Source: CAYOPZ01 sp964406005 (GTDB lineage Bacteria > Bacteroidota > Bacteroidia > Bacteroidales > SM23-62). Taken from it: a stretch of DNA of 64,000 bases. The DNA lies in assembly GCA_964406005.1 (NCBI GenBank), contig CAYOPZ010000010.1, forward strand, positions 1 through 64,000, in the 5' to 3' direction. Under the pieces are notes generated by a model that had not been told where the DNA came from, ran no database searches, and saw only the letters and a list, made by a program, of their open reading frames with translations. Of the stretch, positions 1 to 9,549 are shown one piece after another (within the stretch, counting starts at the first letter, position 1; every line of letters begins with the position of its first letter). Made by a program: the position numbers and the translations under genes.

Positions 1-23
1 AATTTACTAAAATTATTTCATTT

Positions 24-416
24 ATGCAAGATCTTCGTACAAAAAGACATGTAGTCCATGCTCTTCACCTGCATTTGGTCTTTGTAACCAAATACCGGAA
101 AAAGGTATTCTCTCCATTTATGATCGAAAGGTTGAAATATCATTTCAAGCGGGTGTGTGATGATTTCGGCTGCAAGCTCATTAAAGCAGGCTGTGAGAAG
201 GATCACGTACACATCCTTGTGGAATCCCTGCCTCATACCATGCCATCTAAACTCGTCAACGCTTTGAAGGGAGTATCCTCAAGGATGCTGAGGAAAGAAT
301 TTCCTGAACTGGAAAAGTATTACTGGAAGGGAGGGTTATGGTCACCAAGTTACTTTATTGCCTCATGTGGGGGTGCTCCGCTGGATATTGTCAAACAATA
401 CATCGAAAATCAGTAA
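24..416 (+). CDS. tnpA: IS200/IS605 family Y1 (HUH) transposase TnpA
   Basis: This is a 130-residue single-domain transposase that cuts and rejoins single-stranded DNA at subterminal hairpins. The HUH metal-binding motif is His61-Val62-His63, and the catalytic tyrosine is Tyr126 in the C-terminal helix (IVKQYIENQ). Both positions agree closely with the well-studied IS608 TnpA. The length is full for the family and the reading frame is intact, so the protein may be active. The ATG at 24 lies almost at the window edge and no longer frame is visible upstream. The element's right-end hairpin lies just downstream. No TnpB/IscB-type guide nuclease accompanies it. Confidence 0.93.
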   Translation: MQDLRTKRHVVHALHLHLVFVTKYRKKVFSPFMIERLKYHFKRVCDDFGCKLIKAGCEKDHVHILVESLPHTMPSKLVNALKGVSSRMLRKEFPELEKYYWKGGLWSPSYFIASCGGAPLDIVKQYIENQ

Positions 417-430
417 ATTCGTGCTTACAT

Positions 431-450
431 CCCTTCCCTGAAGTGAAGGG
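431..450 (+). repeat. Right-end hairpin of the IS200-like element
   Basis: A 6-bp perfect stem (CCCTTC/GAAGGG) encloses an 8-nt loop. It sits 15 nt after the tnpA stop codon and about 30 nt before the coaX start. It resembles the foot hairpin bound by Y1 transposases. It could also act as a weak transcription terminator, although no T-run follows. Confidence 0.6.
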
Positions 451-481
451 GTTTTACGCACGGATTGGATAAATTCGGACC

Positions 482-1213
482 GTGAACCTGATTATCGACA
501 TAGGCAATTCAACCGCCAAGACAGCGGTCTTCGAAGAGGACCGGATCGTGGAAACCCGCCAGATGCGCAGAATAAGCAAAAAGGAACTCGAGAACGTGTC
601 AGCCCGTCATGCCGGTATTGAAAAGTGTATCCTTTCCTCGGTAAGGAAGGAAGATCCTGGATTTATCTCCCTGCTGAAGGAATCGTTCCGTTTCTGCATG
701 GTGCTGGATCACCGGACCCGTTTACCCATCAGAAACCTTTACAGATCAAAATCAACCCTCGGTTACGACAGAATCGCTGCGGCAGTTGCTGCAAATTTCC
801 GGTTCCCGGGCAGGAATATCCTGGTCATTGATGCCGGAACTGCAATCACCATAGATTTCGTTTCCGCCGACAATACATACCGGGGAGGCAATATCTCTCC
901 GGGACTCAACCTCCGGTTCAGGGCCCTGAACGAATTTACCGATAATCTCCCCCTGCTGGAACCGGCTGAAACATATGATCTTGTGGGACGCGATACGGAT
1001 GGTGCGATTGTATCCGGAGTGCTGATGGGCATTGTTTTTGAGCTTGACAGATACATAGACGAGCAAAAAAAACGTTATACTGATCTGAAGGTGATCCTCA
1101 CGGGGGGAGATGCTAAAGTCTTTGATAAAAAACTAAAAAAACCCATCTTTGTGGACTCCGACCTCAATTTATTCGGATTACACAGAATCTTAGAGTACAA
1201 TGCTGACAGATAG
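482..1213 (+). CDS. coaX: Type III pantothenate kinase
   Basis: CoaX phosphorylates pantothenate in the first step of coenzyme A synthesis, in the cytoplasm. The 243-residue protein shows the ASKHA-fold signatures of type III enzymes: DIGNST at residues 6-11 (phosphate loop), GYDR at 94-97, IDAGTAITID at 116-125, and GGNISPG at 135-141. The start is a GTG at 482, placing the DxGN motif at the very N-terminus as usual. The next gene begins inside its 3' end with a 14-nt overlap, so the two are probably co-transcribed. An IS200-like element ends about 20-30 nt upstream, so the original promoter may have been displaced. Confidence 0.95.
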   Translation: MNLIIDIGNSTAKTAVFEEDRIVETRQMRRISKKELENVSARHAGIEKCILSSVRKEDPGFISLLKESFRFCMVLDHRTRLPIRNLYRSKSTLGYDRIAAAVAANFRFPGRNILVIDAGTAITIDFVSADNTYRGGNISPGLNLRFRALNEFTDNLPLLEPAETYDLVGRDTDGAIVSGVLMGIVFELDRYIDEQKKRYTDLKVILTGGDAKVFDKKLKKPIFVDSDLNLFGLHRILEYNADR

Positions 1214-2492
1214 AAGGTTTCATGGATTGCTTCTGATATTTTTCCTGAATTGTCCGGTCATTGCACAAACCAATTTGGATTCTCCTTATTCCAGGTACGG
1301 TCTGGGTCATCTGGCCAGACCGGGTTTTGAAAGAAATCGCGCCATGGGCGGTGTCGGCCTGGGTCTGAGGAATGCAACCCAGCTTGATTACCTGAACCCG
1401 GCTTCCTACTCGGCCATTGATTCCATGTCATTCCTGTTTGATCTCGGAATATTGAACACCTTTCAGACCAATGAGACAAACGAACTGAAAACATCCTATG
1501 TTGCAAGCAATATGGACCACCTGGCCATAGGCTTTCCCCTGACAAGGTGGTGGGCCGCCAGTGTGGGGATACTCCCCTATTCAAAAGTCGGTTATTACAT
1601 CAAGGAGGGAGATTACGATCCCGATATCGGATATCATGAATATTTTTTTCTGGGCTCCGGGGGTATAAACCAGTTGTATCTGGGAACTTCTTTCGACCTA
1701 TTTGACGCACTGTCGGTAGGTGCAAATTTCAAATACCTGTTCGGTTCCATCCGCCAGATAAGGGGAGTCGAATTTCCGGATAAATCAACCTATTCCTACC
1801 CGGAAATTGACAGCCAGATCATGATCAAGGATTTTCTGATTGACTTTGGATTACAATATCATAAAAGTCTGAACGAAAGGTTCGATCTTACTCTTGGAAT
1901 CATTTTTGACAATAAAACCAGGCTGTCCGCTGAAAACAAAATAACCAAAAGAAATGTATTCAACGGAAATGCAAGTTACCTGAATGATTCCACATTGCTG
2001 AACACGGAATACATACTTGAGGAATCCTCCCGGGAAGGGAAAATCGTCATACCTTATAACATCGGCACAGGATTCAGCCTTGAGTATAACGACAGACTGG
2101 TACTGGGTGTGGATTACTACCGGCAGGACTGGACGGATTTTTCCATTTTTAACATCGAGCAATCCCTGACCGAGAGCAGTTCGGTTCATGCGGGCCTGCA
2201 GTACATACCCAATCCCCGGGCATTCAGAGGTTACTACAATCTGATCTACTACAGACTGGGAGGACACTACGGGAACACCTACTTTCAGCTGAAGGGAGAA
2301 CAAATAAAAGACTATGGCATAAGTTTTGGAGCAGGTCTGCCGTTAATAGGCTTTAAAAGTTCATTCAACCTGGCCTGCGAACTGGGCCGCAGGGGTACGC
2401 TGGAAAACAGCCTGGTCAGGGAAAATTATATGTTTATAAGTTTTAGTGTAATTTTGCACGATATCTGGTTCAGCAAGCAAAAGATCGATTAA
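1200..2492 (+). CDS. Outer-membrane beta-barrel protein, substrate unknown
   Basis: This 430-residue protein has a cleavable signal peptide (about residues 1-22, ending near VIAQ). The mature protein begins with a SPYSRYGLG segment often seen at the start of Bacteroidota outer-membrane proteins. The rest alternates aromatic and polar residues in the manner of a barrel, with many short amphipathic strands and an aromatic-rich C-terminal strand (MFISFSVILHDIWF). I cannot assign a cargo; it is distantly reminiscent of FadL/PorV-type barrels. It overlaps coaX by 14 nt and is followed 11 nt later by a TPR protein and then lptC, which suggests an envelope-assembly operon. Confidence 0.75.
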   Translation: MLTDRRFHGLLLIFFLNCPVIAQTNLDSPYSRYGLGHLARPGFERNRAMGGVGLGLRNATQLDYLNPASYSAIDSMSFLFDLGILNTFQTNETNELKTSYVASNMDHLAIGFPLTRWWAASVGILPYSKVGYYIKEGDYDPDIGYHEYFFLGSGGINQLYLGTSFDLFDALSVGANFKYLFGSIRQIRGVEFPDKSTYSYPEIDSQIMIKDFLIDFGLQYHKSLNERFDLTLGIIFDNKTRLSAENKITKRNVFNGNASYLNDSTLLNTEYILEESSREGKIVIPYNIGTGFSLEYNDRLVLGVDYYRQDWTDFSIFNIEQSLTESSSVHAGLQYIPNPRAFRGYYNLIYYRLGGHYGNTYFQLKGEQIKDYGISFGAGLPLIGFKSSFNLACELGRRGTLENSLVRENYMFISFSVILHDIWFSKQKID

Positions 2493-2503
2493 TCGTTTCA
2501 GTC

Positions 2504-3856
2504 ATGATTTCAATAATAAAAAAGGTTATACTCATCGTTCCCCTGATTTTATCGTGGTTTTCTGTCGTTGCACAAATGGGTGTGGAAGACGGATCCCGTT
2601 ACGGCAAGGGCGAAGACAGCATTCACTGCATTCAAAATCTTTCCCTCTACCGGGAATTCGTCAAGCAGGGCCCAGGACGCTATCAGGATGCCATCGGGTC
2701 GTGGAGGATCGTTTTCAAGGAGTGTCCGACCTCCTCACAGAACATATATATAGACGGGATCAAGATTTATAATGATCTTATTGATAAGGAAACGGATGCC
2801 GGCAGAAAAGCGCTGCTGATGGATACACTGAGAATGATTTATGACCAGAGAATCAAATACTTCAAACAGCCCGGTACGGTCCTTGGAAGAGAAGGCGTGG
2901 ATATCCTGAGGCATCCCGAATACAGGCGGGACCTGGATATTGTTGAAGAAGCGTACGGTTATCTCAAGCAGTCCGTTGACATTCAGAAAAACAACTCTGC
3001 AGCTGCCGTCCTGGCAACCTATATGACCAGCACGATCTATCTTTACCAGAATGAGCGCCTGACTGATATGCAGGTTATAGACAATTACGCCCTGACCAGT
3101 GATATTCTGGATTACAAGCTTGCGCGCAATCCCGGCGACAATACCCTGCTCAGGGTAATGGAAGCCAATGATAATAATTTTATTGCCAGCGGAGCACCGA
3201 CCTGTGAGTCGCTTATCAATTATTTCCAGCCGGACTACAATCAAAGGAGCGCAGATCCCTTATATCTCCGGAGGGCCGTGAAATGCCTGAGTGCGGTCAA
3301 CTGTGAGGAGGATCCCTTCTACGCGAAGGCTGCCGAAGCATTATATACCATAGAACCCTCGCCTGAAGCTGCTTTTGGGCTCGCCAAACTCTTTGTAACA
3401 AAAAAGGAATATGATAAGGCGACCGGATATTACAGGGAAGCCATCGACAATGAAGAGGATCCTGTAAAAAAAAGTGAATATTACTACCAGCTGGCTTACA
3501 TCACAAATACCGAGATGGACCAGCCCCGGAAAGCAAGGGACTATGCGCTTGAAGCCCTTAAGTTAAGGCCTGACTGGGGTGATCCGTACATTTTAATCGG
3601 AGACGCTTATGCGGCCGCCAAGGATTGTTTTGAGGATGATTTCGAAAAAACCACCATCTATTGGGCTGCCGTTGACAAATACAATCAGGCCAAGTCTGTC
3701 GACGATTCGGTCACTGACAAGGCAAATGAGCGAATCAATACATACCGGAAATATTTTCCCGATGTTGAGACGATATTCTTCTACAGTCTGAATGAAGGAG
3801 ACAGCTATACCGTCGGTTGCTGGATCAATGAAAAAACTGAAGTCAGAGCCAGATAA
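2504..3856 (+). CDS. Secreted tetratricopeptide-repeat protein
   Basis: The 450-residue protein carries an N-terminal signal peptide (about residues 1-24, ending VVAQ). Its C-terminal half has helical repeats of TPR type: the segment around residues 285-370 contains two to three units with the alternating small/large pattern (EYYYQLAYI...ARDYALEALKLRPDWGDPYILIGDAY). TPR domains mediate protein-protein contacts, and the signal peptide places this one in the periplasm or at the outer membrane. It lies between the barrel protein and lptC, and its last 29 nt overlap the lptC start. Its partner is not evident from the sequence. Confidence 0.75.
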   Translation: MISIIKKVILIVPLILSWFSVVAQMGVEDGSRYGKGEDSIHCIQNLSLYREFVKQGPGRYQDAIGSWRIVFKECPTSSQNIYIDGIKIYNDLIDKETDAGRKALLMDTLRMIYDQRIKYFKQPGTVLGREGVDILRHPEYRRDLDIVEEAYGYLKQSVDIQKNNSAAAVLATYMTSTIYLYQNERLTDMQVIDNYALTSDILDYKLARNPGDNTLLRVMEANDNNFIASGAPTCESLINYFQPDYNQRSADPLYLRRAVKCLSAVNCEEDPFYAKAAEALYTIEPSPEAAFGLAKLFVTKKEYDKATGYYREAIDNEEDPVKKSEYYYQLAYITNTEMDQPRKARDYALEALKLRPDWGDPYILIGDAYAAAKDCFEDDFEKTTIYWAAVDKYNQAKSVDDSVTDKANERINTYRKYFPDVETIFFYSLNEGDSYTVGCWINEKTEVRAR

Positions 3857-4427
3857 CGAGAAAAGACCCGGGGGAGCGTTATTCTTCCTGTCCCTGCTTG
3901 CAGGATTGTCAATTCTCATATCCTGCGAGAACGACCTGGAAAAAATAAAAATCGTTACCAGCCTCGACAATTTGCCGGATGCGTCTGGCAGTAAGTACGA
4001 GATCCTGTACAGCGATTCCTTCCGGGTCAAGGTAAGAATCCTGGCACCGGAGATCCAGAGATTCGCAAGAGACGGGAATCCCTATACAAAATTTCCGAAA
4101 GGAATGACAGCCTATTTCTACGATGACAGTTTGAAGATAGAGGCTGTCATCAACGCCCAGAATGTAACTTATTACGAAAATGAATACCTCTGGGAAGCCA
4201 GGTATAACGTTGAGGGCAGAAATCTCAAAAACGGGAACCAGGTAAATACCGAACACATGTTCTGGGATGAACAAAAGAAAATGATCTATTCCCATACAAA
4301 TTCCAGAATTGTGAATGAGGACGGTACGTTTTACGGCGAAGAGGGATTCGAAGCCAAACAGGACCTTTCCTGGTACCGTTTAATAGGCTCCAGTGGTACT
4401 GTAACCATAAAGGATGAAGAGGATTAA
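3828..4427 (+). CDS. lptC: LPS export ABC transporter periplasmic protein LptC (lipoprotein-like)
   Basis: LptC links the inner-membrane LptBFG transporter to periplasmic LptA during LPS transport to the outer membrane. I chose the ATG at 3828 (MKKLKSEPD, 199 residues) over an in-frame ATG at 3792, because the shorter form puts the hydrophobic segment at the N-terminus. That segment ends in a lipobox-like LISC, so the protein is probably lipid-anchored, as is common in Bacteroidota. The mature part follows the LptC pattern, with the segment YSDSFRVKVRILAPEI followed by the FPKGMTAYFYDDSLKI region. It overlaps the TPR gene upstream and the next small gene downstream by 14 nt each or more, so translational coupling is likely. 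Confidence 0.85.
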   Translation: MKKLKSEPDNEKRPGGALFFLSLLAGLSILISCENDLEKIKIVTSLDNLPDASGSKYEILYSDSFRVKVRILAPEIQRFARDGNPYTKFPKGMTAYFYDDSLKIEAVINAQNVTYYENEYLWEARYNVEGRNLKNGNQVNTEHMFWDEQKKMIYSHTNSRIVNEDGTFYGEEGFEAKQDLSWYRLIGSSGTVTIKDEED

Positions 4428-4602
4428 CAGAATACTGGAATGGATATGGCTGGTCGTGGGGTTGCTCAGTCTGGGTGCAGCCATACACAAAAGCATACAT
4501 ACCGGCATAAGGGAAAGCATAGGATTTTACCTGATCACACTCATTGCCGCGGTCATGTATATGATCAGGAGAAACCTGCGCAGAAGAGCAAACTCCGGAT
4601 AA
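4414..4602 (+). CDS. Small two-helix membrane protein, function unknown
   Basis: This 62-residue protein has two predicted membrane segments (about residues 9-24 and 36-52) and a very basic C-terminus (RRNLRRRANSG). It overlaps lptC by 14 nt and ends 4 nt before the next gene, so it sits firmly inside the operon and is unlikely to be spurious. I do not recognise a family. Its position between LPS-export and CNNM-type genes suggests an envelope role, which is inference only. Confidence 0.65.
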   Translation: MKRINRILEWIWLVVGLLSLGAAIHKSIHTGIRESIGFYLITLIAAVMYMIRRNLRRRANSG

Positions 4603-4606
4603 ACAG

Positions 4607-5884
4607 ATGCACCATCTTGTCATAATACTGATTTCGGTCCTTCTTTCGGCATTCTTTTCGGGAATGGAAATTGCATTCGTATCGTCCAATAAACTGCGTA
4701 TCGAACTTGACAAGAAACAGGGTGTAATGGGTTCAAGGATACTTACTGTGTTCACCGTCAACCCGGGACAGTACATTGCAACCATGCTTGTGGGCAACAA
4801 CATCGCATTGGTCATTTACGGCATACTGATGGCCATTATACTGGAACCCGTAATAAGAAATTTTACGGGATCGGAATCTGCCATTCTCGCCGTGCAAACC
4901 ATTGTTTCCACCGCAATCATTCTCCTCACTGCCGAATTCCTGCCCAAGACCCTGTTCCGGATCAGTCCCAATACCGCTCTTAAAATATTTGCCATCCCCG
5001 TATTCTTGTTCTACATCACCCTCTATCCTGTTACACGGGTGATGATCGGTCTTTCCGGCCTGATCATGCGATACATCATCAGGGTACCCGGGAACAGAAG
5101 CACCTATCCGGAAGTATTCAGCAAAATTGACCTGGATCATCTGGTAAGCGAAAGCAGTTCCGAAAACGACACTGAGCATGAGACGGAACAGGAAATGAAG
5201 TTTTTACAGAATGCCCTGGATTTTTCCAATGTTAAACTCCGGGATTGCATGATCCCGCGGACGGAAATCGTAGCCCTTGAAGAAAAAAGTTCCATTGAGG
5301 AGCTGCAGCAGAAATTCATTGAAACAGGCCTTTCCAAAATTCTGATATACCGGGAATCAACAGACAATATTATCGGTTATATCAACTCGAAAGACCTGTT
5401 TAAGAATCCCACCGATCTGGCATCCATGATCATGAGCATCCCGATCGTACCTGAGACCATGCCTGCAAACAAGCTGCTCCAGTCCTTCATCAGGGAACAC
5501 AAAAGCATTTCCGTTGTGGTCGATGAATTCGGAGGCACGAGCGGGATCGTAACCATGGAAGACATACTGGAGGAGATCATCGGTGAGATCGAGGATGAAC
5601 ACGATAGTTCAGAACTGAAAGAGGAAATGGTCAGTCAGAATGAGTTTATTTTCTCCGCCAGGCATGAAATTGACTACCTGAATGAGAAGTACAGGCTGGA
5701 CATTCCCAAAACCGATGATTATGAAACCCTGGCCGGGCTGATCCTGTTTCAGTACGGGAGCATTCCCAAGATCAATGACCGGATCCGGATCGGCCGCTTC
5801 ACATGCAGAATCCTGGATGTCAGTGAAACAAGAATTGAACTGGTTCAACTTATAAAAGAAACTGACTTACAGGAAAATCATTAA
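4607..5884 (+). CDS. CNNM/CorC-HlyC family membrane protein (DUF21, CBS pair, transporter-associated domain)
   Basis: The 425-residue protein has the three-part layout of the 'hemolysin/CorC' family. An N-terminal DUF21 membrane domain with about four helices spans residues 1-165. A CBS-domain pair lies at about 205-330 (starting near DCMIPRTEIVALEE and ending in VVVDEFGGTSGIVTMEDILEEIIGEIEDE). A C-terminal CorC_HlyC domain covers about 345-420. Members are linked to Mg2+/Co2+ efflux; in Flavobacteria a related protein is the gliding protein GldE, but nothing here proves a gliding role. It follows the small membrane gene by 4 nt. About 80 nt separate it from the isomerase gene. Confidence 0.88.
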   Translation: MHHLVIILISVLLSAFFSGMEIAFVSSNKLRIELDKKQGVMGSRILTVFTVNPGQYIATMLVGNNIALVIYGILMAIILEPVIRNFTGSESAILAVQTIVSTAIILLTAEFLPKTLFRISPNTALKIFAIPVFLFYITLYPVTRVMIGLSGLIMRYIIRVPGNRSTYPEVFSKIDLDHLVSESSSENDTEHETEQEMKFLQNALDFSNVKLRDCMIPRTEIVALEEKSSIEELQQKFIETGLSKILIYRESTDNIIGYINSKDLFKNPTDLASMIMSIPIVPETMPANKLLQSFIREHKSISVVVDEFGGTSGIVTMEDILEEIIGEIEDEHDSSELKEEMVSQNEFIFSARHEIDYLNEKYRLDIPKTDDYETLAGLILFQYGSIPKINDRIRIGRFTCRILDVSETRIELVQLIKETDLQENH

Positions 5885-5966
5885 ATCCCGTCTGGATTGG
5901 CGCCGTGCCCGATAGCGTATCGTTATAATTGTTATCTTCGTAACCTGAATTTCAAACCGTCGTTTT

Positions 5967-8072
5967 ATGGCAACCTTACAGAAAATCAGGAACCGGGCAG
6001 GTCTGCTGATAGCCATCATTATCGGAATGTCAATTTTCGCATTTGTGCTTCAGGATATGCTGACCGGTGGAGGATCAAGCGTCCTGAACAGCAGGGTGGA
6101 CCTTGCTGAAATCAACGGGAAGTCGGTCTCCTACGACGAATATGTTTCGCGTCTCGACAAAATTACCGAATATTATACCTTGAGGCTGGGGCAATCTTCC
6201 CTCGATGAAGAAACCACGCAAAGCCTTAAAGAGCAGGTCTGGCAGGACATTCTCAGGGAATATACGATGAAGGATGAATACAAGGAACTCGGAATCGCAG
6301 TCAGCACGGATGAACTGATGGATATGGTGCAGGGCCGCAATCCCCACCCTGTGATACAGAGCCTTTTTTCCGATCCGCAGACAGGGATACTGGACAGGTC
6401 ATTCCTTCTGCAGTTCATCCGTACCATGAATGAAGACCCTACGGGGACCCAGAAAACCATCTGGCTTTTCCTTGAAGACCAGATCCTGAAAGACCGGGCT
6501 TTTACGAAATACAACAACCTGATAAGCAAAGGATTGAATGTCACCGACCTGGAAGCCGAAAACAATTTGCAGGAAATAAGCCACAGTGTGGATATATCCT
6601 ATGTGGTGAAACGGTTCGGAAGCGTACCGGATTCCATGATAAGTTACAGCAATAAGGACATTGAAAACCATTACACCAATCACAGGAAAGAATACTCCCA
6701 GGAGGCCACACGCGATATTGAATACCTGGTATACGAAGTACTGCCCTCCGAAGAGGATGACCGGGAGGCAGAGGACTGGATCAACCGGATGAAAGGCGAA
6801 TTCGAATCGGTTAAAGATGTGGTGGCCATGGTGAATATGGAATCCGATTCGCCCTTCGATGACATCAATTACAAGGATGGCGAGTTACCGGAAACAATCA
6901 ATGATTTCATGTTCTCATCCCAGCCCGGTGCCGTATACGGACCTTATTTCGAAAATAACGCCTACACCCTGGCGAGACTGGTTGAAATAAATTATCTCCC
7001 CGACTCGGTACATGCCAGGCATATACTCCTTCAGCCGGATGCCAGCAGGGATGCGAACGCTGTAATCCTGCTTGCAGACAGTCTGAAGGAAGAACTTGAA
7101 AACGGAGGTGATTTTGACAGGCTGGCTTCATTATACGGATCGGATGCAACGGCACAGACCGGCGGGGATCTGGGCTGGTTCTCGGAGGGCGACATGGTAC
7201 ATCCCTTTGGAGATTCATGCTTTTACGGAGAAACGGGGAAGATCATGACAGTACAAACCCAGTACGGCATTCACATTACACAGGTGCTTGAAAAAAGCCG
7301 GAATGTCAAAAAGGTCAAGGTTGCCTATCTGAGCAGGAATGTCGAACCCAGCTCTGAAACATACCAGAACAAATATGCCGAGGCTGTTAAGTTTGCCGGT
7401 CTGAACAATACTTACGAAAAATTCAACACCGCCGTTTCCCAGCAGAATCTGACTGTAAGATACGCAAATGACCTGACCGAAAACCAGCGGACCATCACGG
7501 GTCTGGAATCACCCAGGGAACTGGTGAGATGGGCTTTTGATGCCGATCTTCATGAAGTCTCCAATGAAATATTTGAATTTGGGAACAAGTATGTGATCGC
7601 CGTTGTAACCGGCATCCGGGAAAAAGGCATCGCCCCCCTCGAGCAGATCAGGCCCGAAATCGTCCTGGAAGTGAAAAAGAACAAGAAAGCGGAAATCATC
7701 ATGGATGAATTCACATCCCGTATGAAGGATGTTTCCGGCATTGAAGAACTGGCCGGACAAATGAACCTGAACGTGGAGGAGGCAGACAATATCAATTTTA
7801 CTTCGGTCTCACTCCCGGCAGCAGGCATTGAACCCGGTGTGATTGCCATGGCCGGCATCCTTGAACAGGGAAAGCTGAGTCCACCCGTCAAGGGAAACAA
7901 CGGGGTTTATGTCCTGGTTGTTATTGCCTCAAGGGAGCAGGAGAACGAACCGGACCTTGCATCCAACCGTGCAAGAATGACTGCTGCGCTCGAGTCGCAG
8001 GCAAACTATGAAGCGTATGATGCACTCATGGAAGCCTCCGACATCAAAGACAACCGTTCCGCCTATTATTAA
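5967..8072 (+). CDS. PpiD-like membrane-anchored periplasmic peptidyl-prolyl isomerase (SurA_N + parvulin)
   Basis: This 701-residue chaperone has a short cytoplasmic N-terminus, one membrane helix (about residues 12-32) and a long periplasmic part. A SurA_N-type chaperone region follows the anchor. A parvulin rotamase domain lies at about residues 345-445 (VHARHILLQP ... GGDLGWFSEGDMV ... QTQYGIHITQVLE). A second, degenerate isomerase-like region follows. Proteins of this layout help outer-membrane and secreted proteins fold as they leave the Sec channel. It ends 7 nt from the convergent ftsZ stop, with no obvious terminator between them. The context of coaX-lptC-type envelope genes fits this role. 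Confidence 0.9.
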   Translation: MATLQKIRNRAGLLIAIIIGMSIFAFVLQDMLTGGGSSVLNSRVDLAEINGKSVSYDEYVSRLDKITEYYTLRLGQSSLDEETTQSLKEQVWQDILREYTMKDEYKELGIAVSTDELMDMVQGRNPHPVIQSLFSDPQTGILDRSFLLQFIRTMNEDPTGTQKTIWLFLEDQILKDRAFTKYNNLISKGLNVTDLEAENNLQEISHSVDISYVVKRFGSVPDSMISYSNKDIENHYTNHRKEYSQEATRDIEYLVYEVLPSEEDDREAEDWINRMKGEFESVKDVVAMVNMESDSPFDDINYKDGELPETINDFMFSSQPGAVYGPYFENNAYTLARLVEINYLPDSVHARHILLQPDASRDANAVILLADSLKEELENGGDFDRLASLYGSDATAQTGGDLGWFSEGDMVHPFGDSCFYGETGKIMTVQTQYGIHITQVLEKSRNVKKVKVAYLSRNVEPSSETYQNKYAEAVKFAGLNNTYEKFNTAVSQQNLTVRYANDLTENQRTITGLESPRELVRWAFDADLHEVSNEIFEFGNKYVIAVVTGIREKGIAPLEQIRPEIVLEVKKNKKAEIIMDEFTSRMKDVSGIEELAGQMNLNVEEADNINFTSVSLPAAGIEPGVIAMAGILEQGKLSPPVKGNNGVYVLVVIASREQENEPDLASNRARMTAALESQANYEAYDALMEASDIKDNRSAYY

Positions 8073-8078
8073 ACCGGA

Positions 8079-9539
8079 TCAATCCACATTGTCGTGAAGG
8101 TAGGGATTGTCTTCCCTGAGCTTGGAATTCTTCTCGTCATCTTCTGAGAGGGAATATTTCGACATCTTTGATTCCGAAGAATGCCTGGTATCTTCAAGCC
8201 TTATCTTTTTCCGGACATAGGCAGGTTCATTTTCAAGCTCCTCAATAGAATTGTTTTCAGTCGCCCTGTGGTATAACTGCTCCTTGACCTGTTCGTGTGA
8301 TTGCCTGAGTTTTTTAACCCTTTCAGCCAGCTTTTTTTTCTTTGATTCCGGTTCCGTAAAATCCGTTTTATCATTCAAAACGAATGGCTGGTCGGGATTG
8401 TCCCCGGAGATATCGAATTCTATCGTGCGCTGAATATTGGCCTTGTCCCCGATATCCCCATCCTTCCTGTCTTCTACCCTGAAAATGCCTTCTTCCGGAG
8501 ATTCATTCTCATCTACCAGCTCTATTTTATCGGTTTGTTTCTTTTTAATGTACAGTTCCGGAATGCTGTTTGTCTCGAAACCCGTTGCAATGATGGTAAC
8601 GTTTACTTCATCCCCGAGGTTCCTGTTCACCCCTGTACCCCAGATGATCAGTACATTTCTGGATGCGGCATTGTTCAGGAAATCCGTTATTTCGCCCACT
8701 TCATCCATGGTGATTTCGTTTTCACCCGAGGTAATGTTCAGCAGAATATTATCTGCGCCCCGGATGTTATTGTTATTCAGCAAGGGAGATGTAAGGGCTG
8801 ATTCAATGGCTTTCACGGCCCTTCCTTCACCGGTGGCCGATCCTGATCCGAGAATGGCCACTCCGCTGTCTTTCATTACCGTTTCAACATCGGCAAAGTC
8901 CACATTGATATGACCGGGCAGGGTAATGATCTCCGCGATCCCCCTGGCTGCGATGGTAAGTACATCATCGGCCTTGGCAAAAGCTTCGGACAGTTTCAAA
9001 TCGCCGTAGATCTCCCTGAGTTTCTCATTGTTGATCACCAGCAGGGAATCTACGTATCCTTTCAGTTCATTGATCCCTTCAATGGCCTGGTTGATGCGCT
9101 GCTGCCCTTCAAACCTGAAAGGAATGGTTACAATGGCTACCGTCAGAATCCCAAGTTCCTTTGCAGCCTGTGCAATGACAGGTGCGGCACCGGTGCCTGT
9201 ACCTCCTCCCATTCCGGCTGTTAAAAATACCATCCTGGTTTTTCCCTCGAGTAATTCTTTGACATCCTCAAGATTCTCGAGAGCGGCCTGTCTTCCGATC
9301 TCCGGCCTGTTGCCGGCGCCACGCCCTTCCGTCAGGGATTCCCCAAGCTGGATCTTTACAGGAACCGGGCTGTTCTTCAGAGCCTGGGCATCGGTATTGC
9401 AAACCGCGAAATCCACATCCTGAATGCCTTGTTTCCACATATGATTCACTGCATTACTGCCCCCGCCGCCGATACCCAGAACCTTTATGATACTGGATTT
9501 ATTGACGGGCAGATCGAAATTTATCAATTCTTCAGCCAT
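8079..9539 (-). CDS. ftsZ: Cell division protein FtsZ
   Basis: FtsZ is the tubulin-like GTPase that forms the division ring. The 486-residue protein begins with the nucleotide-binding GIGGGGSNAVNHM segment and carries the tubulin signature GGGTGTGAAP near residue 110. It has the long acidic and basic C-terminal linker usual in Bacteroidota, which makes it about 100 residues longer than E. coli FtsZ. The C-terminus (LREDNPYLHDNVD) looks like the conserved tail peptide that binds FtsA. It is the last gene of the dcw cluster, 10 nt downstream of ftsA, and converges with the isomerase gene. Confidence 0.98.
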   Translation of the reverse strand: MAEELINFDLPVNKSSIIKVLGIGGGGSNAVNHMWKQGIQDVDFAVCNTDAQALKNSPVPVKIQLGESLTEGRGAGNRPEIGRQAALENLEDVKELLEGKTRMVFLTAGMGGGTGTGAAPVIAQAAKELGILTVAIVTIPFRFEGQQRINQAIEGINELKGYVDSLLVINNEKLREIYGDLKLSEAFAKADDVLTIAARGIAEIITLPGHINVDFADVETVMKDSGVAILGSGSATGEGRAVKAIESALTSPLLNNNNIRGADNILLNITSGENEITMDEVGEITDFLNNAASRNVLIIWGTGVNRNLGDEVNVTIIATGFETNSIPELYIKKKQTDKIELVDENESPEEGIFRVEDRKDGDIGDKANIQRTIEFDISGDNPDQPFVLNDKTDFTEPESKKKKLAERVKKLRQSHEQVKEQLYHRATENNSIEELENEPAYVRKKIRLEDTRHSSESKMSKYSLSEDDEKNSKLREDNPYLHDNVD

Positions 9540-9549
9540 GACTTAATAT

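Larger units (their letters stand above)
1..463 (+). mobile_element. IS200/IS605-family element, right part, left end outside window
   Basis: The stretch holds a Y1 transposase gene followed by a compact subterminal hairpin: CCCTTC at 431-436 and GAAGGG at 445-450 with an 8-nt loop, then the tail GTTTTACGCACGG. A hairpin followed by a short tail is how the right end of this family is recognised and cut as single-stranded DNA. No accessory tnpB is present, so it is the tnpA-only (IS200-like) arrangement. The left end is not visible because only 23 bases precede the gene. The exact right boundary is uncertain by several bases. Copy number cannot be judged from this window. Confidence 0.75.
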
